Origin: Advenella mandrilli
GTDB taxonomy: Bacteria > Pseudomonadota > Gammaproteobacteria > Burkholderiales > Burkholderiaceae_B
Reading direction: 5' to 3'
Assembly (NCBI RefSeq): GCF_016595155.1
Contig: NZ_JAENGP010000004.1
Coordinates: 124,001 to 188,000, forward strand
DNA: 64,000 nt
Notes under the pieces: generated by a model
What the model saw: the letters and a program-made list of their open reading frames with translations, nothing else
Database searches by the model: none
What the model was told of the DNA's origin: nothing
Shown: piece by piece, positions 5,901-13,391 of the stretch
Layout of the letters: each line of letters begins with the position of its first letter
Numbering within the stretch: position 1 is the stretch's first letter
Position numbers and translations under genes: made by a program

Positions 5901-6263
5901 TTAGCGAGCCGGTTTACCGGAGATGCAAAAGCAGTGCGTAAAGCCCCTAACCTGTGCCGGGCAAGAGCGCAGGGCCATCACAAGAGCGGCGGCGTGGAAA
6001 GTGGACACGCAGGGTAGGTAGCCGCGGTCCCGTACCGACCACGCGCGACTGTCGAGTGGGTACAGCTGGAGTAACGCCCGGCCACCATCAACCAATCAAA
6101 CAATCCAAACTCCAACCCAGCAAACGCTGGACTCATGGTAGCCGACGGCTTGGACAGGCCACACCTTGGCGCGATCTGGACGCCCGGCGAAAGTCAGAGA
6201 ACGGCACGGATATTGATCCGCACGGCCAGCCAGTGGCCCCACTCCTCACCCACGGAGAAATCA
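5901..6263 (+). other. Structured non-coding interval in the early operon
   Basis: This 363-base interval has several overlapping frames, but none has a ribosome binding site and protein-like sequence. It shows pairing: GCCGGGC (5956-5962) with GCCCGGC (6076-6082); CCGG-TTTA-CCGG near 5910; CCAGC-AAAC-GCTGG near 6117-6130; CGGAT-ATTG-ATCCG near 6208-6222; GTACC..GGTAC around 6031-6064. GTTAG near 5900 could pair with CTAAC near 5948. It appears to continue the series of RNA elements, ending at the GGAG ribosome binding site of the next gene. Confidence 0.4.
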
Positions 6264-6476
6264 ATGAAAAACCCCTTCCCCGGCCTCGCGGCACATCTGC
6301 GAAGCCACACGACACGCACGCCCAAACACAAACCAAAGCCAGCCCAGCCACGCTGCGAAGATTGCGACCACTGCAAGACCGTGCGCGATCCTTACGCCAC
6401 CGGTGACTGGTGGTACGCGGTGCTGGATTGCACAACAACCCCCTGCCCGTTCGGCAAAACTGAAATGGATGATTGA
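6264..6476 (+). CDS. Small Cys-rich phage protein
   Basis: This 70-residue protein is taken from the ATG at 6264, which has a GGAG ribosome binding site; the frame is open further upstream, but that part reads as non-protein. The N-terminal half is basic and Pro-rich. The C-terminal half has CEDCDHC followed by two further cysteines (CTTTPC) and the WWYAVLDC string, a probable small zinc-binding fold. Similar Cys-rich mini-proteins occur in phage early operons; the function is unknown. Confidence 0.62.
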   Translation: MKNPFPGLAAHLRSHTTRTPKHKPKPAQPRCEDCDHCKTVRDPYATGDWWYAVLDCTTTPCPFGKTEMDD

Positions 6477-6477
6477 T

Positions 6478-6621
6478 ATGAATGCATACATCGTAAATAA
6501 AGAATTTATTACGTTCGCGGTTGACCAAGCTCACGCGGCTGATAACTACAAAAAAGCTCATGGTGAGTTTGTTTTTGGATATGTATCAGTGAGTCCATGG
6601 AGGCCGCATGGATCCGTATAA
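6478..6621 (+). CDS. Small hypothetical phage protein
   Basis: This 47-residue protein starts at an ATG one base after the stop of the previous gene, suggesting translational coupling; no strong Shine-Dalgarno of its own is seen. It is mixed helix/strand (MNAYIVNKEFITFAVDQAH) with no recognised family. Its last 14 bases overlap the next small gene. The coding status is moderately supported by the tight packing. Confidence 0.45.
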   Translation: MNAYIVNKEFITFAVDQAHAADNYKKAHGEFVFGYVSVSPWRPHGSV

Positions 6622-6772
6622 AGACATTGGGCATATCTGCCACGAACCGGACTCAGAGTACGACCCGCTCACTGGCAGCTGGGCACCGAATGAGCCTGGA
6701 TTTGATTGGCTACTTGCAATCGCAATGCTGATTGGTTGCGTTGTAATAATTTTATTAATGGTGTGGTTATGA
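6608..6772 (+). CDS. 54-residue small membrane protein
   Basis: The ATG at 6608 has a strong GGAGG ribosome binding site seven bases upstream. The product has a soluble, acidic, aromatic N-terminal half (MDPYKDIGHICHEPDSEYD) and one C-terminal transmembrane helix (about residues 36-54: LLAIAMLIGCVVIILLMVWL). It overlaps the preceding gene by 14 bases and the next by ATGA. It is short enough to be missed by length filters. The function is unknown; tail-anchored phage proteins of this size often act on host membranes. Confidence 0.62.
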   Translation: MDPYKDIGHICHEPDSEYDPLTGSWAPNEPGFDWLLAIAMLIGCVVIILLMVWL

Positions 6773-7857
6773 CACAAACAGCACAAACAGCACAAACAAC
6801 AGAACTGGTAACGCTACCAGCTTACGAAAATGCATTACAGGTTTTCACTACAGAGGATTCTCTGGATCAACTGTATGCCGAGGTTGAGAATCAAGTAGTT
6901 GGCGTAGTCTACGACATAAGCACAAAAAAAGGCCGAGACCAGTGCGCAAGCGACGCCTATAAGGTGGCACGCAGCAAGACTGCCATTGAGAAGCTGGGCG
7001 CCAAACTATCAGCGGAATACAAAGAAATCCCTAAAAAGATCGACGCATCACGCCGTCGCATCAAAGATCGCTTCGATGCCCTGCAGGAACGGATTCGCAA
7101 ACCTCTGACCGAGTGGGAACAAGCCGAAGAAGGCCGACTCGCAAAACACAACGCGGCAGTTATGCGGCTCAATCAGGCTGGCGCAAATGCAAGCACAAGC
7201 CTTGAGTCTAATGTTCTACGTCAGATGATTGCAGATGTTGAGTCTACTGCTGTAGATGAATCATGGGAAGAATTTGAGGCTGAAGCCCACAGGGCCAAAC
7301 AAAAGGCGCTTGATAGCCTTGGCTTCGCTTTGGCTGACCGTGAAAAATACGAAGCCGAGCAAGCCGAACTGACTGAACTCAGATGCAAGCAAGCTGAACA
7401 GGAACGAAAAGACAGGGAAGCTGAAATTGCCCGTCAGGCTGCTGAAAAAGCTAAGGCAGATGCTGAAACCAAGGCCCGGGCAGAGCGCGAAGAAGCGGCC
7501 AAACGTGAAGCTGACATTAAAGCAGCAGCAGAGCGAGCCGAGCGGGAAAGACAGGAAGCCATTGAGCGCCAGAAGCAAGCTGAGGCCCGCGCTGAAGCTG
7601 AAAAGCTGGCATCAGAGCAGCGGGCAAAAGAGGCGGCAGAAGCCGCACGGCAGGCAGAAATAGCCCGACAAGAACGGGAAAAGACGAAGGCCGAAGAAGA
7701 ACAGCGTAAACGTGAAGCTGACCGCGAGCATCGTGGCAACGTGAACCGTATCGCCATGCAAGCACTTATTGATGGTGGCGTACCTGAAGAATGCGCAAGG
7801 CAAGCAATTATCCTGATAGCAAAGGGGGAGATTCCAAATGTCTCAATTAACTATTGA
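6769..7857 (+). CDS. TolA-like coiled-coil phage protein
   Basis: This 362-residue protein has a start (ATG at 6769) that overlaps the previous stop as ATGA. The N-terminal domain (about 1-135) looks globular and basic. Residues about 180-325 are a continuous Ala/Glu/Lys/Arg coiled coil of the type often mislabelled TolA. The last 40 residues form a small conserved C-terminal domain (HRGNVNRIAMQALIDGG to the end). Proteins of this design sit immediately before RecT/ERF annealing proteins in many phages. A link to the recombination module is inferred from that constant position. Confidence 0.75.
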   Translation: MTQTAQTAQTTELVTLPAYENALQVFTTEDSLDQLYAEVENQVVGVVYDISTKKGRDQCASDAYKVARSKTAIEKLGAKLSAEYKEIPKKIDASRRRIKDRFDALQERIRKPLTEWEQAEEGRLAKHNAAVMRLNQAGANASTSLESNVLRQMIADVESTAVDESWEEFEAEAHRAKQKALDSLGFALADREKYEAEQAELTELRCKQAEQERKDREAEIARQAAEKAKADAETKARAEREEAAKREADIKAAAERAERERQEAIERQKQAEARAEAEKLASEQRAKEAAEAARQAEIARQEREKTKAEEEQRKREADREHRGNVNRIAMQALIDGGVPEECARQAIILIAKGEIPNVSINY

Positions 7858-8155
7858 TGGCGTTGAGCCAGTGCAAGTAACGGACGACTTCATTATTTCA
7901 AAAGTCGTTGAGTGCCTGGATGGAAAGAAGTGTCACGCATTCGGCGAACCAAAGGCCGAGTGGATAAAAGCATTTCATGCTTCGTATCGCGAGGGCGAGC
8001 TTGAGTCATGGCTACTTACATACTCGCAAAGAATTGTTAGGGAATCACGGCAGTCTGTTATCGAGTACGCCCGCGAATTAATTGATATGGCCTACTCCCA
8101 TGGCTGGACTGACCAACTGGAAGAATGGGGTGTGTGGCAAAAGGAAGTGATATGA
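7838..8155 (+). CDS. Hypothetical phage protein
   Basis: This 105-residue protein overlaps the coiled-coil gene by 20 bases, with a GGGGGAG ribosome binding site inside that gene. The sequence is acidic and aromatic, mostly helical (ELESWLLTYSQRIVRESRQ), with no recognised domain. It couples by ATGA to the ERF gene downstream, so it belongs to the recombination block. Confidence 0.65.
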   Translation: MSQLTIDGVEPVQVTDDFIISKVVECLDGKKCHAFGEPKAEWIKAFHASYREGELESWLLTYSQRIVRESRQSVIEYARELIDMAYSHGWTDQLEEWGVWQKEVI

Positions 8156-8904
8156 GCACAAACACAGAAATTATTGAGGCCAAGCCTGCCGCTATCGCAG
8201 CGGCAGGACAGGTGCCTGCTAATTCCCCAATGGGAATGATGATGGCAGCCATACAGCAAGGCGCCAGCCTGGAGCAGATCAGCCAAATGATGGACCTCCA
8301 GGAGCGCTGGCAAAAAGCTGAAGCCAAGAAAGCCTATGACGCTGCTTTTGCTGCATTTAAAGCCGAATCAGTGAAAGTAATCCGAAGCAAGGATGTCAAA
8401 GATGGCCCGCTGCGTGGCAAAAGCTATGCGGAGCTGCATGACTGGGTGAATGCTGTAACTCCTGCCTTATCAAAACACGGCCTTTCATCTTCATGGAAGC
8501 TAACTAAGGACGAAAAAGACTGGATTGAAGTTACCTGCTACTTACGCCATATAGGCGGTCATGAAGAAAGCGTAAGCATGGGCGGCCCACCGGACACAGG
8601 CGGGGCAAAGAATGCTATTCAAGCCCGGGCCAGTGCGAAATCATATCTTGAGCGGTACACCTTGAAAGCGATCACCGGCCTATCAGAACAGGACGATGAC
8701 ACCGATGGAGTGGCCCCGGATGATACCAGCTTACGTGACAAGTGCATCAGCGCTGTTGCTCAGGCGTCTTCAGTAGAAGAATTGCAAAAAATATGGGATG
8801 GCGAAGATGCTGCCAAACTGTTTGCAGCAAATAAGCTTGATCAATATGCTGCATTCTCCAGGGCGTGGAAATCAAAGAAAAAAATGATTGAGCAGGGAGA
8901 GTAA
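8152..8904 (+). CDS. erf: ERF-family single-strand annealing protein
   Basis: This 250-residue protein is a phage recombinase that pairs complementary single strands. After a short Ala-rich N-terminus comes the ERF core. Around residues 55-180 are AYDAAFAAFKAE, SYAELHDWVNAVTPALSKHGLSSSW (shortened in the middle), the CYLRHIGGHEESVSMGGP strand region and the AIQARASAKSYLERYTLKAITGL segment. These are the family landmarks of P22 Erf-like proteins, ending in DDDTDG. The start at 8152 overlaps the previous stop as ATGA. Together with the exonuclease and SSB next to it, it forms a Red-like pathway for replication and repair of phage DNA. Confidence 0.9.
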   Translation: MSTNTEIIEAKPAAIAAAGQVPANSPMGMMMAAIQQGASLEQISQMMDLQERWQKAEAKKAYDAAFAAFKAESVKVIRSKDVKDGPLRGKSYAELHDWVNAVTPALSKHGLSSSWKLTKDEKDWIEVTCYLRHIGGHEESVSMGGPPDTGGAKNAIQARASAKSYLERYTLKAITGLSEQDDDTDGVAPDDTSLRDKCISAVAQASSVEELQKIWDGEDAAKLFAANKLDQYAAFSRAWKSKKKMIEQGE

Positions 8905-8907
8905 GAA

Positions 8908-9543
8908 ATGACCGACAACATTATATATACCGACGAGCAGGGGTCTGAAGCTTGGCTGGCGGCAAGAAAAGGTGTTATCACCGGAAGTCGGTTCAAGGAT
9001 TGCCGTGACCGCCTGAAAAACGGTCATCCCTCAAAAAAATGCCTGGACTACGCAAAAGACGTGGCCAGGGAGCGTGAAGGTGGCGAACCAATGCCAGTTT
9101 TTACCAATGGTGCAATGCGAATAGGCACAGAACAAGAGCCGCTTGCCAGAATGATATACGAACGCAAGACCGGCAACATCGTTGATGAAGCGGGTTTTAT
9201 CACTACGCACGACCGGCTGTTTGGCGTCAGCGTTGATGGCCTTGTTGATGACGATGGAATCATTGAAATCAAGACCATGGTTTCCAGTGACACGCTTTTT
9301 ACTGCTTTTGTTGATGGTGATATTTCCGGCTATATCGACCAGTGCAACGGCGCAATGTGGTTGCTTGGCAGGAAATGGGTTGATCTGATTTTGTGGGTAC
9401 ATGATCTTGCCGCAATGAAAATCATCAGAATCAACCGTGACGATGATGTCATTAACGCGCTGGAATCAGACTTGGTTGAATTTGAAAGAATGGTTTCTCG
9501 ATGCCAAAAACAACTGGCTGATGCACTGAAAGAAGCTGCTTAA
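8908..9543 (+). CDS. YqaJ-family (lambda-exonuclease-like) recombinase nuclease
   Basis: This 211-residue protein should degrade one strand of duplex ends, making 3' tails for the ERF annealer. The N-terminal motif GSEAWLAARKGVITGSRF is the usual YqaJ opening. FTNGAMRIGTEQEPLARM holds the conserved acidic residue. The PD-(D/E)xK core shows as FGVSVDGL...IIEIKT, with Asp110, Glu120 and Lys122 as the likely metal and catalytic residues. Three bases separate it from erf. The ribosome binding site is GGGAGAGTAAG. Confidence 0.92.
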   Translation: MTDNIIYTDEQGSEAWLAARKGVITGSRFKDCRDRLKNGHPSKKCLDYAKDVAREREGGEPMPVFTNGAMRIGTEQEPLARMIYERKTGNIVDEAGFITTHDRLFGVSVDGLVDDDGIIEIKTMVSSDTLFTAFVDGDISGYIDQCNGAMWLLGRKWVDLILWVHDLAAMKIIRINRDDDVINALESDLVEFERMVSRCQKQLADALKEAA

Positions 9544-9561
9544 TATTTTGAAGGAATAAAA

Positions 9562-9984
9562 ATGGCTCAATTAATTGGAGTTGCTCGGCTCGGCAGGGAT
9601 GCGGAAGTAAGGCACACAAGAGATGGTAAAGCAGTTGCTGACTTGTCGCTTGCATTTTCTTATGGCAAAAAACAAGACGGCAAACAGCCCACACAATGGG
9701 TTAAGGGTTCGCTTTGGAGGGATAACGCGGAGGCTATTGCGCAATATCTCACAAAGGGACAGCAACTTTATGTTGTTCTGAGTGATGTGCATATCCAGAC
9801 GTTTCAGAGGAATGACGGCACGCAAGGCACCGCATTGGCAGCAACAGTATCTATGTTTGAGTTTGTTGGTAGCCAAGCCCAGCCGCAAGAGCAGCAAAGA
9901 GCCGCACCCCCGCCACCACAAAGGCAGCGCCCAGCTGCCCCGCCAGCAAACATCATGGATATGGATGACTCAATCCCATTCTGA
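9562..9984 (+). CDS. ssb: Single-stranded DNA-binding protein
   Basis: This 140-residue OB-fold SSB begins AQLIGVARLGRDAEVRHT. It has the usual tryptophans (WVKGSLW), a Pro/Gln-rich linker, and the acidic tip MDDSIPF that recruits host repair and replication proteins. It has a good AAGGAA ribosome binding site and lies within the exonuclease-ERF block. Phage SSBs of this type protect the single strands formed by the exonuclease. Confidence 0.93.
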   Translation: MAQLIGVARLGRDAEVRHTRDGKAVADLSLAFSYGKKQDGKQPTQWVKGSLWRDNAEAIAQYLTKGQQLYVVLSDVHIQTFQRNDGTQGTALAATVSMFEFVGSQAQPQEQQRAAPPPPQRQRPAAPPANIMDMDDSIPF

Positions 9985-9997
9985 CATAAGGATTAAT

Positions 9998-10921
9998 ATG
10001 TGGTTTAAAAACTTAAAGATATTCCGCCTTTCACCTGAATTCAATTTCACGGCCGCGGATCTCGAAACCAAACTTGAGCGGCAACTATTCCAGCCCGGCA
10101 ACCGGTCAGACATGCAAAACATGGGCTGGGTATCACCCTGCAATAATGGCGCTTTGGTACACGCGATAAATGGTCAGTACCTGCTGGCATTGCGTGTTGA
10201 AAAAAAGCTTCTGCCCGCCTCTGTCATTAATCAGACAACAAAAGAAAAATGTCTGGAAATCGAAGAGCAGCAAGGCTACAGACCTGGTCGCAAACAGCTC
10301 AAGGAAATCAAGGAGCAGGTTACCGAGGAGCTACTGCCCAAGGCCTTTGCTGTCCAAAAAGACACCCGCGTCTGGCTGGATACCAAAAACCACTGGCTGA
10401 TTATCGATGCAGCCTCCTCTGCCAAGTCAGATGAAGTCATTGGTATGCTGGCCAAAGTACTGGATCCGCTGCCGGTGCAAAGTCTGTTCACCGAGCTATC
10501 CCCATCTGCTGCCATGACCGAATGGCTGCTCCAGGATGAGGCGCCTGCAAACTTCAGCATTGACCAGGATACCGATCTTGTTTCAAAAGCTGAAAGCAGC
10601 GCAACGGTTCGCTATATCCGCCAAACGCCTGAGTCCGGTGATGTGGCCAAGCATATCCAGAATGGGAAAGTTTGCACAAAGCTGGCCATGACATGGGCAG
10701 ACCGCATTTCATTTGTGTTGAATGATTCTCTGGATATCAAACGCATCAAACCGCTGGACATTCTCAAAGAAGGTGGCGATTTTTCAAGCATGGATGAAGC
10801 TGAACGCTTCGATGCTGACATGACGCTGATGTGTGCTGAGCTGGCCAAGATGCTGGATGATCTGGTGTTGGTGTTGGGCGGTGAAAAATTGAGACAAGGC
10901 AATGAACAGAAAGCAACGTAG
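9998..10921 (+). CDS. rdgC: Phage-borne RdgC recombination-associated protein
   Basis: This 307-residue protein is close to the length of chromosomal RdgC. It begins WFKNLKIFRL and continues with the expected GWVSP, LALRVEKKLLPASVI and the GYRPGRKQLKEIKEQV segment. RdgC forms a ring around DNA and restrains RecA. The start at 9998 has AAGGA upstream and lies 13 bases after ssb; open sequence further upstream belongs to another frame of ssb. Carriage of rdgC beside erf, exo and ssb suggests the phage limits host RecA filaments in favour of its own annealing route. That is an inference from context. Confidence 0.9.
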   Translation: MWFKNLKIFRLSPEFNFTAADLETKLERQLFQPGNRSDMQNMGWVSPCNNGALVHAINGQYLLALRVEKKLLPASVINQTTKEKCLEIEEQQGYRPGRKQLKEIKEQVTEELLPKAFAVQKDTRVWLDTKNHWLIIDAASSAKSDEVIGMLAKVLDPLPVQSLFTELSPSAAMTEWLLQDEAPANFSIDQDTDLVSKAESSATVRYIRQTPESGDVAKHIQNGKVCTKLAMTWADRISFVLNDSLDIKRIKPLDILKEGGDFSSMDEAERFDADMTLMCAELAKMLDDLVLVLGGEKLRQGNEQKAT

Positions 10922-11468
10922 AGCAAAGCAAAAAACCAGAACGATCATTGATTACGATCTTTTTGATAAACGGTTTTCTTATCTGATCGAATCAAACATT
11001 CAGCGCTCGTTAACCCCGGAAGAAATCAACAACTTCCATATGCCGTGGCAAGCCGCCATAAACAGCCTGCGTTTCGGCACGATGATGGAAGAAGAATATT
11101 TCACCCTGTCAAAAATGCTGATACTCGGCACCGAACTGGCTGACTTAATCGGCCAATACGACAAGTCCGGAAAAATTATCGAAGCCGGAAACCGGCATCA
11201 GCTTTACGGCCAAACTTTGGGGGTCATCGGTGACCGGCATACGGAAACCGGAAAATACATTGCCACCGGTGATGAATTAAGAGCGCTCGAAGAGGCCAAA
11301 AACACAAATTTGGAACTGCTTGAGCTGGCCAATTATGCGCACGTCATCAGAGCAGCAAGGCAAACCGGCCTCATTGTAGGAAGCATGATTCGTGCATCAT
11401 CAAGGAAAAAGAATGGAGCAAGAAAAATGGACGATCACGCCACGGCTATGGCATCACAGGCTGGGTGA
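10902..11468 (+). CDS. Hypothetical phage protein
   Basis: This 188-residue basic, helical protein opens with a strongly basic MNRKQRRAKQKTR string that may bind nucleic acid. It overlaps the end of rdgC by 20 bases. I recognise no domain. A helical middle part and a C-terminal ARKMDDHATAMASQ tail are visible. Its C-terminal coding sequence overlaps the next gene in another frame by 56 bases. Confidence 0.7.
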   Translation: MNRKQRRAKQKTRTIIDYDLFDKRFSYLIESNIQRSLTPEEINNFHMPWQAAINSLRFGTMMEEEYFTLSKMLILGTELADLIGQYDKSGKIIEAGNRHQLYGQTLGVIGDRHTETGKYIATGDELRALEEAKNTNLELLELANYAHVIRAARQTGLIVGSMIRASSRKKNGARKMDDHATAMASQAG

Positions 11469-11631
11469 CGTGATCAAGCTGTCCCTCGACTCACGTGAAT
11501 ACAAAATTACCGGCATCGAGGGCAGGCACTACATCCTGAATGGGTACGTGCGAGCATCTCATGATTGTCAAATTCAGATCGATGGTGATTATGCGAAGTG
11601 GTGGAAAGAGGTCTGCAAGAGGATTTACTGA
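11413..11631 (+). CDS. Small hypothetical phage protein
   Basis: This 72-residue protein is taken from the ATG at 11413, which has AAGGA upstream. It overlaps the preceding frame for 56 bases. The protein is beta-rich and Trp-containing (WTITPRLWHHRLGD, YAKWWKEVCKRI). No family is recognised. It is coupled to the HNH gene by a TGATG overlap. Confidence 0.6.
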   Translation: MEQEKWTITPRLWHHRLGDVIKLSLDSREYKITGIEGRHYILNGYVRASHDCQIQIDGDYAKWWKEVCKRIY

Positions 11632-12284
11632 TGAAGCAAGACGATATTGATTATCTGGCCAAGCACTACTCAACAATGTCAGCGCCTGATATCGCCAAAG
11701 CGCTAAATTGCTCCCTTTCAGCAGTCTATTATCGCGCCGGCAAGATGGGCCTGAAAAAAGACAAGGCGTTTTTAAGCGAGTGCGGCAAAAAAGTCAGTGC
11801 GCATGGCGCCGGCACCCAGTTTAAAAAGGGCCAAACACCCTGGAATAAAGGCACGGGTTGGTCGGCAGGTGGCAGAAGTATTGAAACACGCTTCAAGAAA
11901 GGCGAGATGTCCGGTGCGGCCCAGCGAAACTATGTGCCAATCGGGTCTTTTCGAATCACTAGGGATGGGGCTCTTGAGCAAAAGACGACCGACACCCCAG
12001 ATTTGTACCCTGCCAGGCGGTGGCGCCCGGTTGCTCACCTTGTGTGGGAGCGAGAGCGCGGACCAATACCCGGTGATCATGTCGTCAGGTTCATGCCTGG
12101 GATGCACACCAACAAGATCGAGGAAATCACCATTGACCGATTGGAGTGCATCAGCCGAGCCGAAAATATGAGGCGCAACACTATACACAGGTACCCGCTT
12201 GAGGTGAAAAACGCTATTCGAGCAGTCAAAAAATTAACGAAAGGAATAAGCGAACATGAGCAAAACAATAACCGATCTGCGTGA
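11631..12284 (+). CDS. HNH homing-type endonuclease with N-terminal HTH
   Basis: This 217-residue protein starts at ATG 11631, overlapping the previous stop by one base. The N-terminus (DDIDYLAKHYSTMSAPDIAKAL) is a small helix-turn-helix, followed by basic, Gly-rich repeats (GTQFKKGQTPWNKG, ETRFKKGEMSG) typical of NUMOD-like DNA-contact motifs. The C-terminal half holds the HNH core (HLVWERERGPIPGDHVVRF, then a bipartite end around ECISRAENMRRNTIHRY). These are usually selfish free-standing endonucleases in phage genomes. Its TGATG junction and overlap with the next gene show it is well settled in the operon. Confidence 0.85.
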   Translation: MKQDDIDYLAKHYSTMSAPDIAKALNCSLSAVYYRAGKMGLKKDKAFLSECGKKVSAHGAGTQFKKGQTPWNKGTGWSAGGRSIETRFKKGEMSGAAQRNYVPIGSFRITRDGALEQKTTDTPDLYPARRWRPVAHLVWERERGPIPGDHVVRFMPGMHTNKIEEITIDRLECISRAENMRRNTIHRYPLEVKNAIRAVKKLTKGISEHEQNNNRSA

Positions 12285-12537
12285 ATCGCTCTTTGATGCA
12301 ATGGATCTTTTGAAAGCCGGAAAGATTACTGTGCAGGATGCAAAAGCCATTGCCGATCTTGGCCAGGTGCTGGTGAATACAGCCAAGATTGAGGCTGATT
12401 ATGTGGCCAGGACAGGCGCTCGCGATTCTGGGTTTATTGTGCATAACGGAAAGCCGGCCATATCTGGATTAATCAGCGAAGAAACAAAAGACCTGCCGGA
12501 TGGTGTTGTGCGCAGAACCGTACATAAATTGTTGTGA
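12256..12537 (+). CDS. Hypothetical phage protein
   Basis: This 93-residue protein overlaps the HNH gene by 29 bases and has an AAGGA ribosome binding site. The helical start (ITDLRESLFDAMDLLKAGKI) and a second helix about residues 25-50 look like a small regulator or subunit of a kind frequent in phage early regions. I cannot assign a function. Confidence 0.65.
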   Translation: MSKTITDLRESLFDAMDLLKAGKITVQDAKAIADLGQVLVNTAKIEADYVARTGARDSGFIVHNGKPAISGLISEETKDLPDGVVRRTVHKLL

Positions 12538-12601
12538 TTTTGGATAACTGGCAGTATGCCGATTTTTGGCAGAAATATGCCGGAAGTTTTTGAGGATAAA
12601 T

Positions 12602-13003
12602 ATGAAAAAAACACTTTTAATAATGCTTGCCAGCGTAGCTCTGGCCGGATGCGATACGGACTCAAATATTGCCTCTCGGAATTTAAGTAAAGCCGCTGAT
12701 ATGTTTGAAATCAATCGCCGAATCGTGTTCTACAACGGCATCACAGATCAATACATTTTGACGATTGAGGGCAAATGTTCGATTGACACTAATGCATCAA
12801 ACACGTCATTTCATGTCACCTGCAAGACCGGGCCAAACGAGTACAAGAAGCATTTTCTTGGGTTATCGGACAACGTGACTTACTTTGCCGAGCAGCTGGA
12901 CGGCGTGGATGTCAGTACATACCATTACCGAGTTGTATTCAAACCGCAGGTTATTGTGCCGGATGTTGATTTTAGGGGTAGCACGAAGGGGCTTTTGAAA
13001 TGA
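12602..13003 (+). CDS. Phage beta-sandwich lipoprotein
   Basis: This 133-residue lipoprotein has a signal peptide (KKTLLIMLASVALAGC) with a lipobox at LAGC (Cys18). The mature part, from SNIASRNLSKAADMFEINRR through IVFYNGITDQYILTIEG to YHYRVVFKPQVIVPDVD, matches a family of small beta-sandwich lipoproteins common in early operons of proteobacterial temperate phages. Their function is unknown; a superinfection role is often proposed. The start at 12602 is chosen for its GAGG ribosome binding site and signal peptide. It couples to the next gene by ATGA. Confidence 0.8.
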   Translation: MKKTLLIMLASVALAGCDTDSNIASRNLSKAADMFEINRRIVFYNGITDQYILTIEGKCSIDTNASNTSFHVTCKTGPNEYKKHFLGLSDNVTYFAEQLDGVDVSTYHYRVVFKPQVIVPDVDFRGSTKGLLK

Positions 13004-13227
13004 ACTTTGACAAAGCCAACGAATGGCGAAAACAGAATTTCCCTCACCTAGAGGGATACGAAATTAGGGCATATACCTTTGATCTTTGTTTCTCGGCTAC
13101 ACAACGCGATGAAGATGCTGAATTCCGGCCAGCACCGCTGGGTTACATTTATGCCATTGCACGCGTCAGACTTTATGACGATACCTGGGGTGATGATGTT
13201 GTTTTATTGATGCCGGAGAATTTATGA
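13000..13227 (+). CDS. Small hypothetical phage protein
   Basis: This 75-residue protein overlaps the lipoprotein stop by ATGA. The sequence is acidic and aromatic (NEWRKQNFPHLEGYEIRAYTF), with no recognised family. It is one link in a run of six small genes, each joined by a four-base ATGA overlap, which supports real translation. Confidence 0.6.
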   Translation: MNFDKANEWRKQNFPHLEGYEIRAYTFDLCFSATQRDEDAEFRPAPLGYIYAIARVRLYDDTWGDDVVLLMPENL

Positions 13228-13391
13228 AATTTGAAAAAGAACGCAGGGCGTTTGAGCAGTGGGCGATCAAAGATTTCATGACGCGCACCTTATCTCGCCA
13301 AAATGACGGGTCTTACCTGTCTTTAACGACAGACGTGGCTTGGAACGCATGGCAAGCCCGGGTAAATCTATGCACAGAGGAACAGAAATGA
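13224..13391 (+). CDS. 55-residue phage protein with FExW...AWxAW motif
   Basis: ATG at 13224 overlaps the previous stop and its own stop overlaps the next start, both as ATGA. It is too short for most filters. The sequence FEQWAIKDFM ... VAWNAWQARV shares its pattern (F-E-x-W-A, then about 30 residues, then A-W-x-A-W) with the C-terminal half of the next gene product (FEYWAKVHMG ... GAWYAWGAEN). This is a recurring small module in phage early proteins of unknown function. Confidence 0.6.
   Translation: MKFEKERRAFEQWAIKDFMTRTLSRQNDGSYLSLTTDVAWNAWQARVNLCTEEQK

Noticed and set aside
5954-6406. 150-codon plus-strand frame
   Set aside because: It overlaps, in another frame, the 6264 gene that has a ribosome binding site; residues are low-complexity Arg/Pro/Thr as in shadow frames.
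7261-7757. Long antisense frames opposite the coiled-coil gene
   Set aside because: They arise from the Ala/Glu/Lys repeat codons of the coiled coil, giving Ser/Ala/Phe-rich nonsense.
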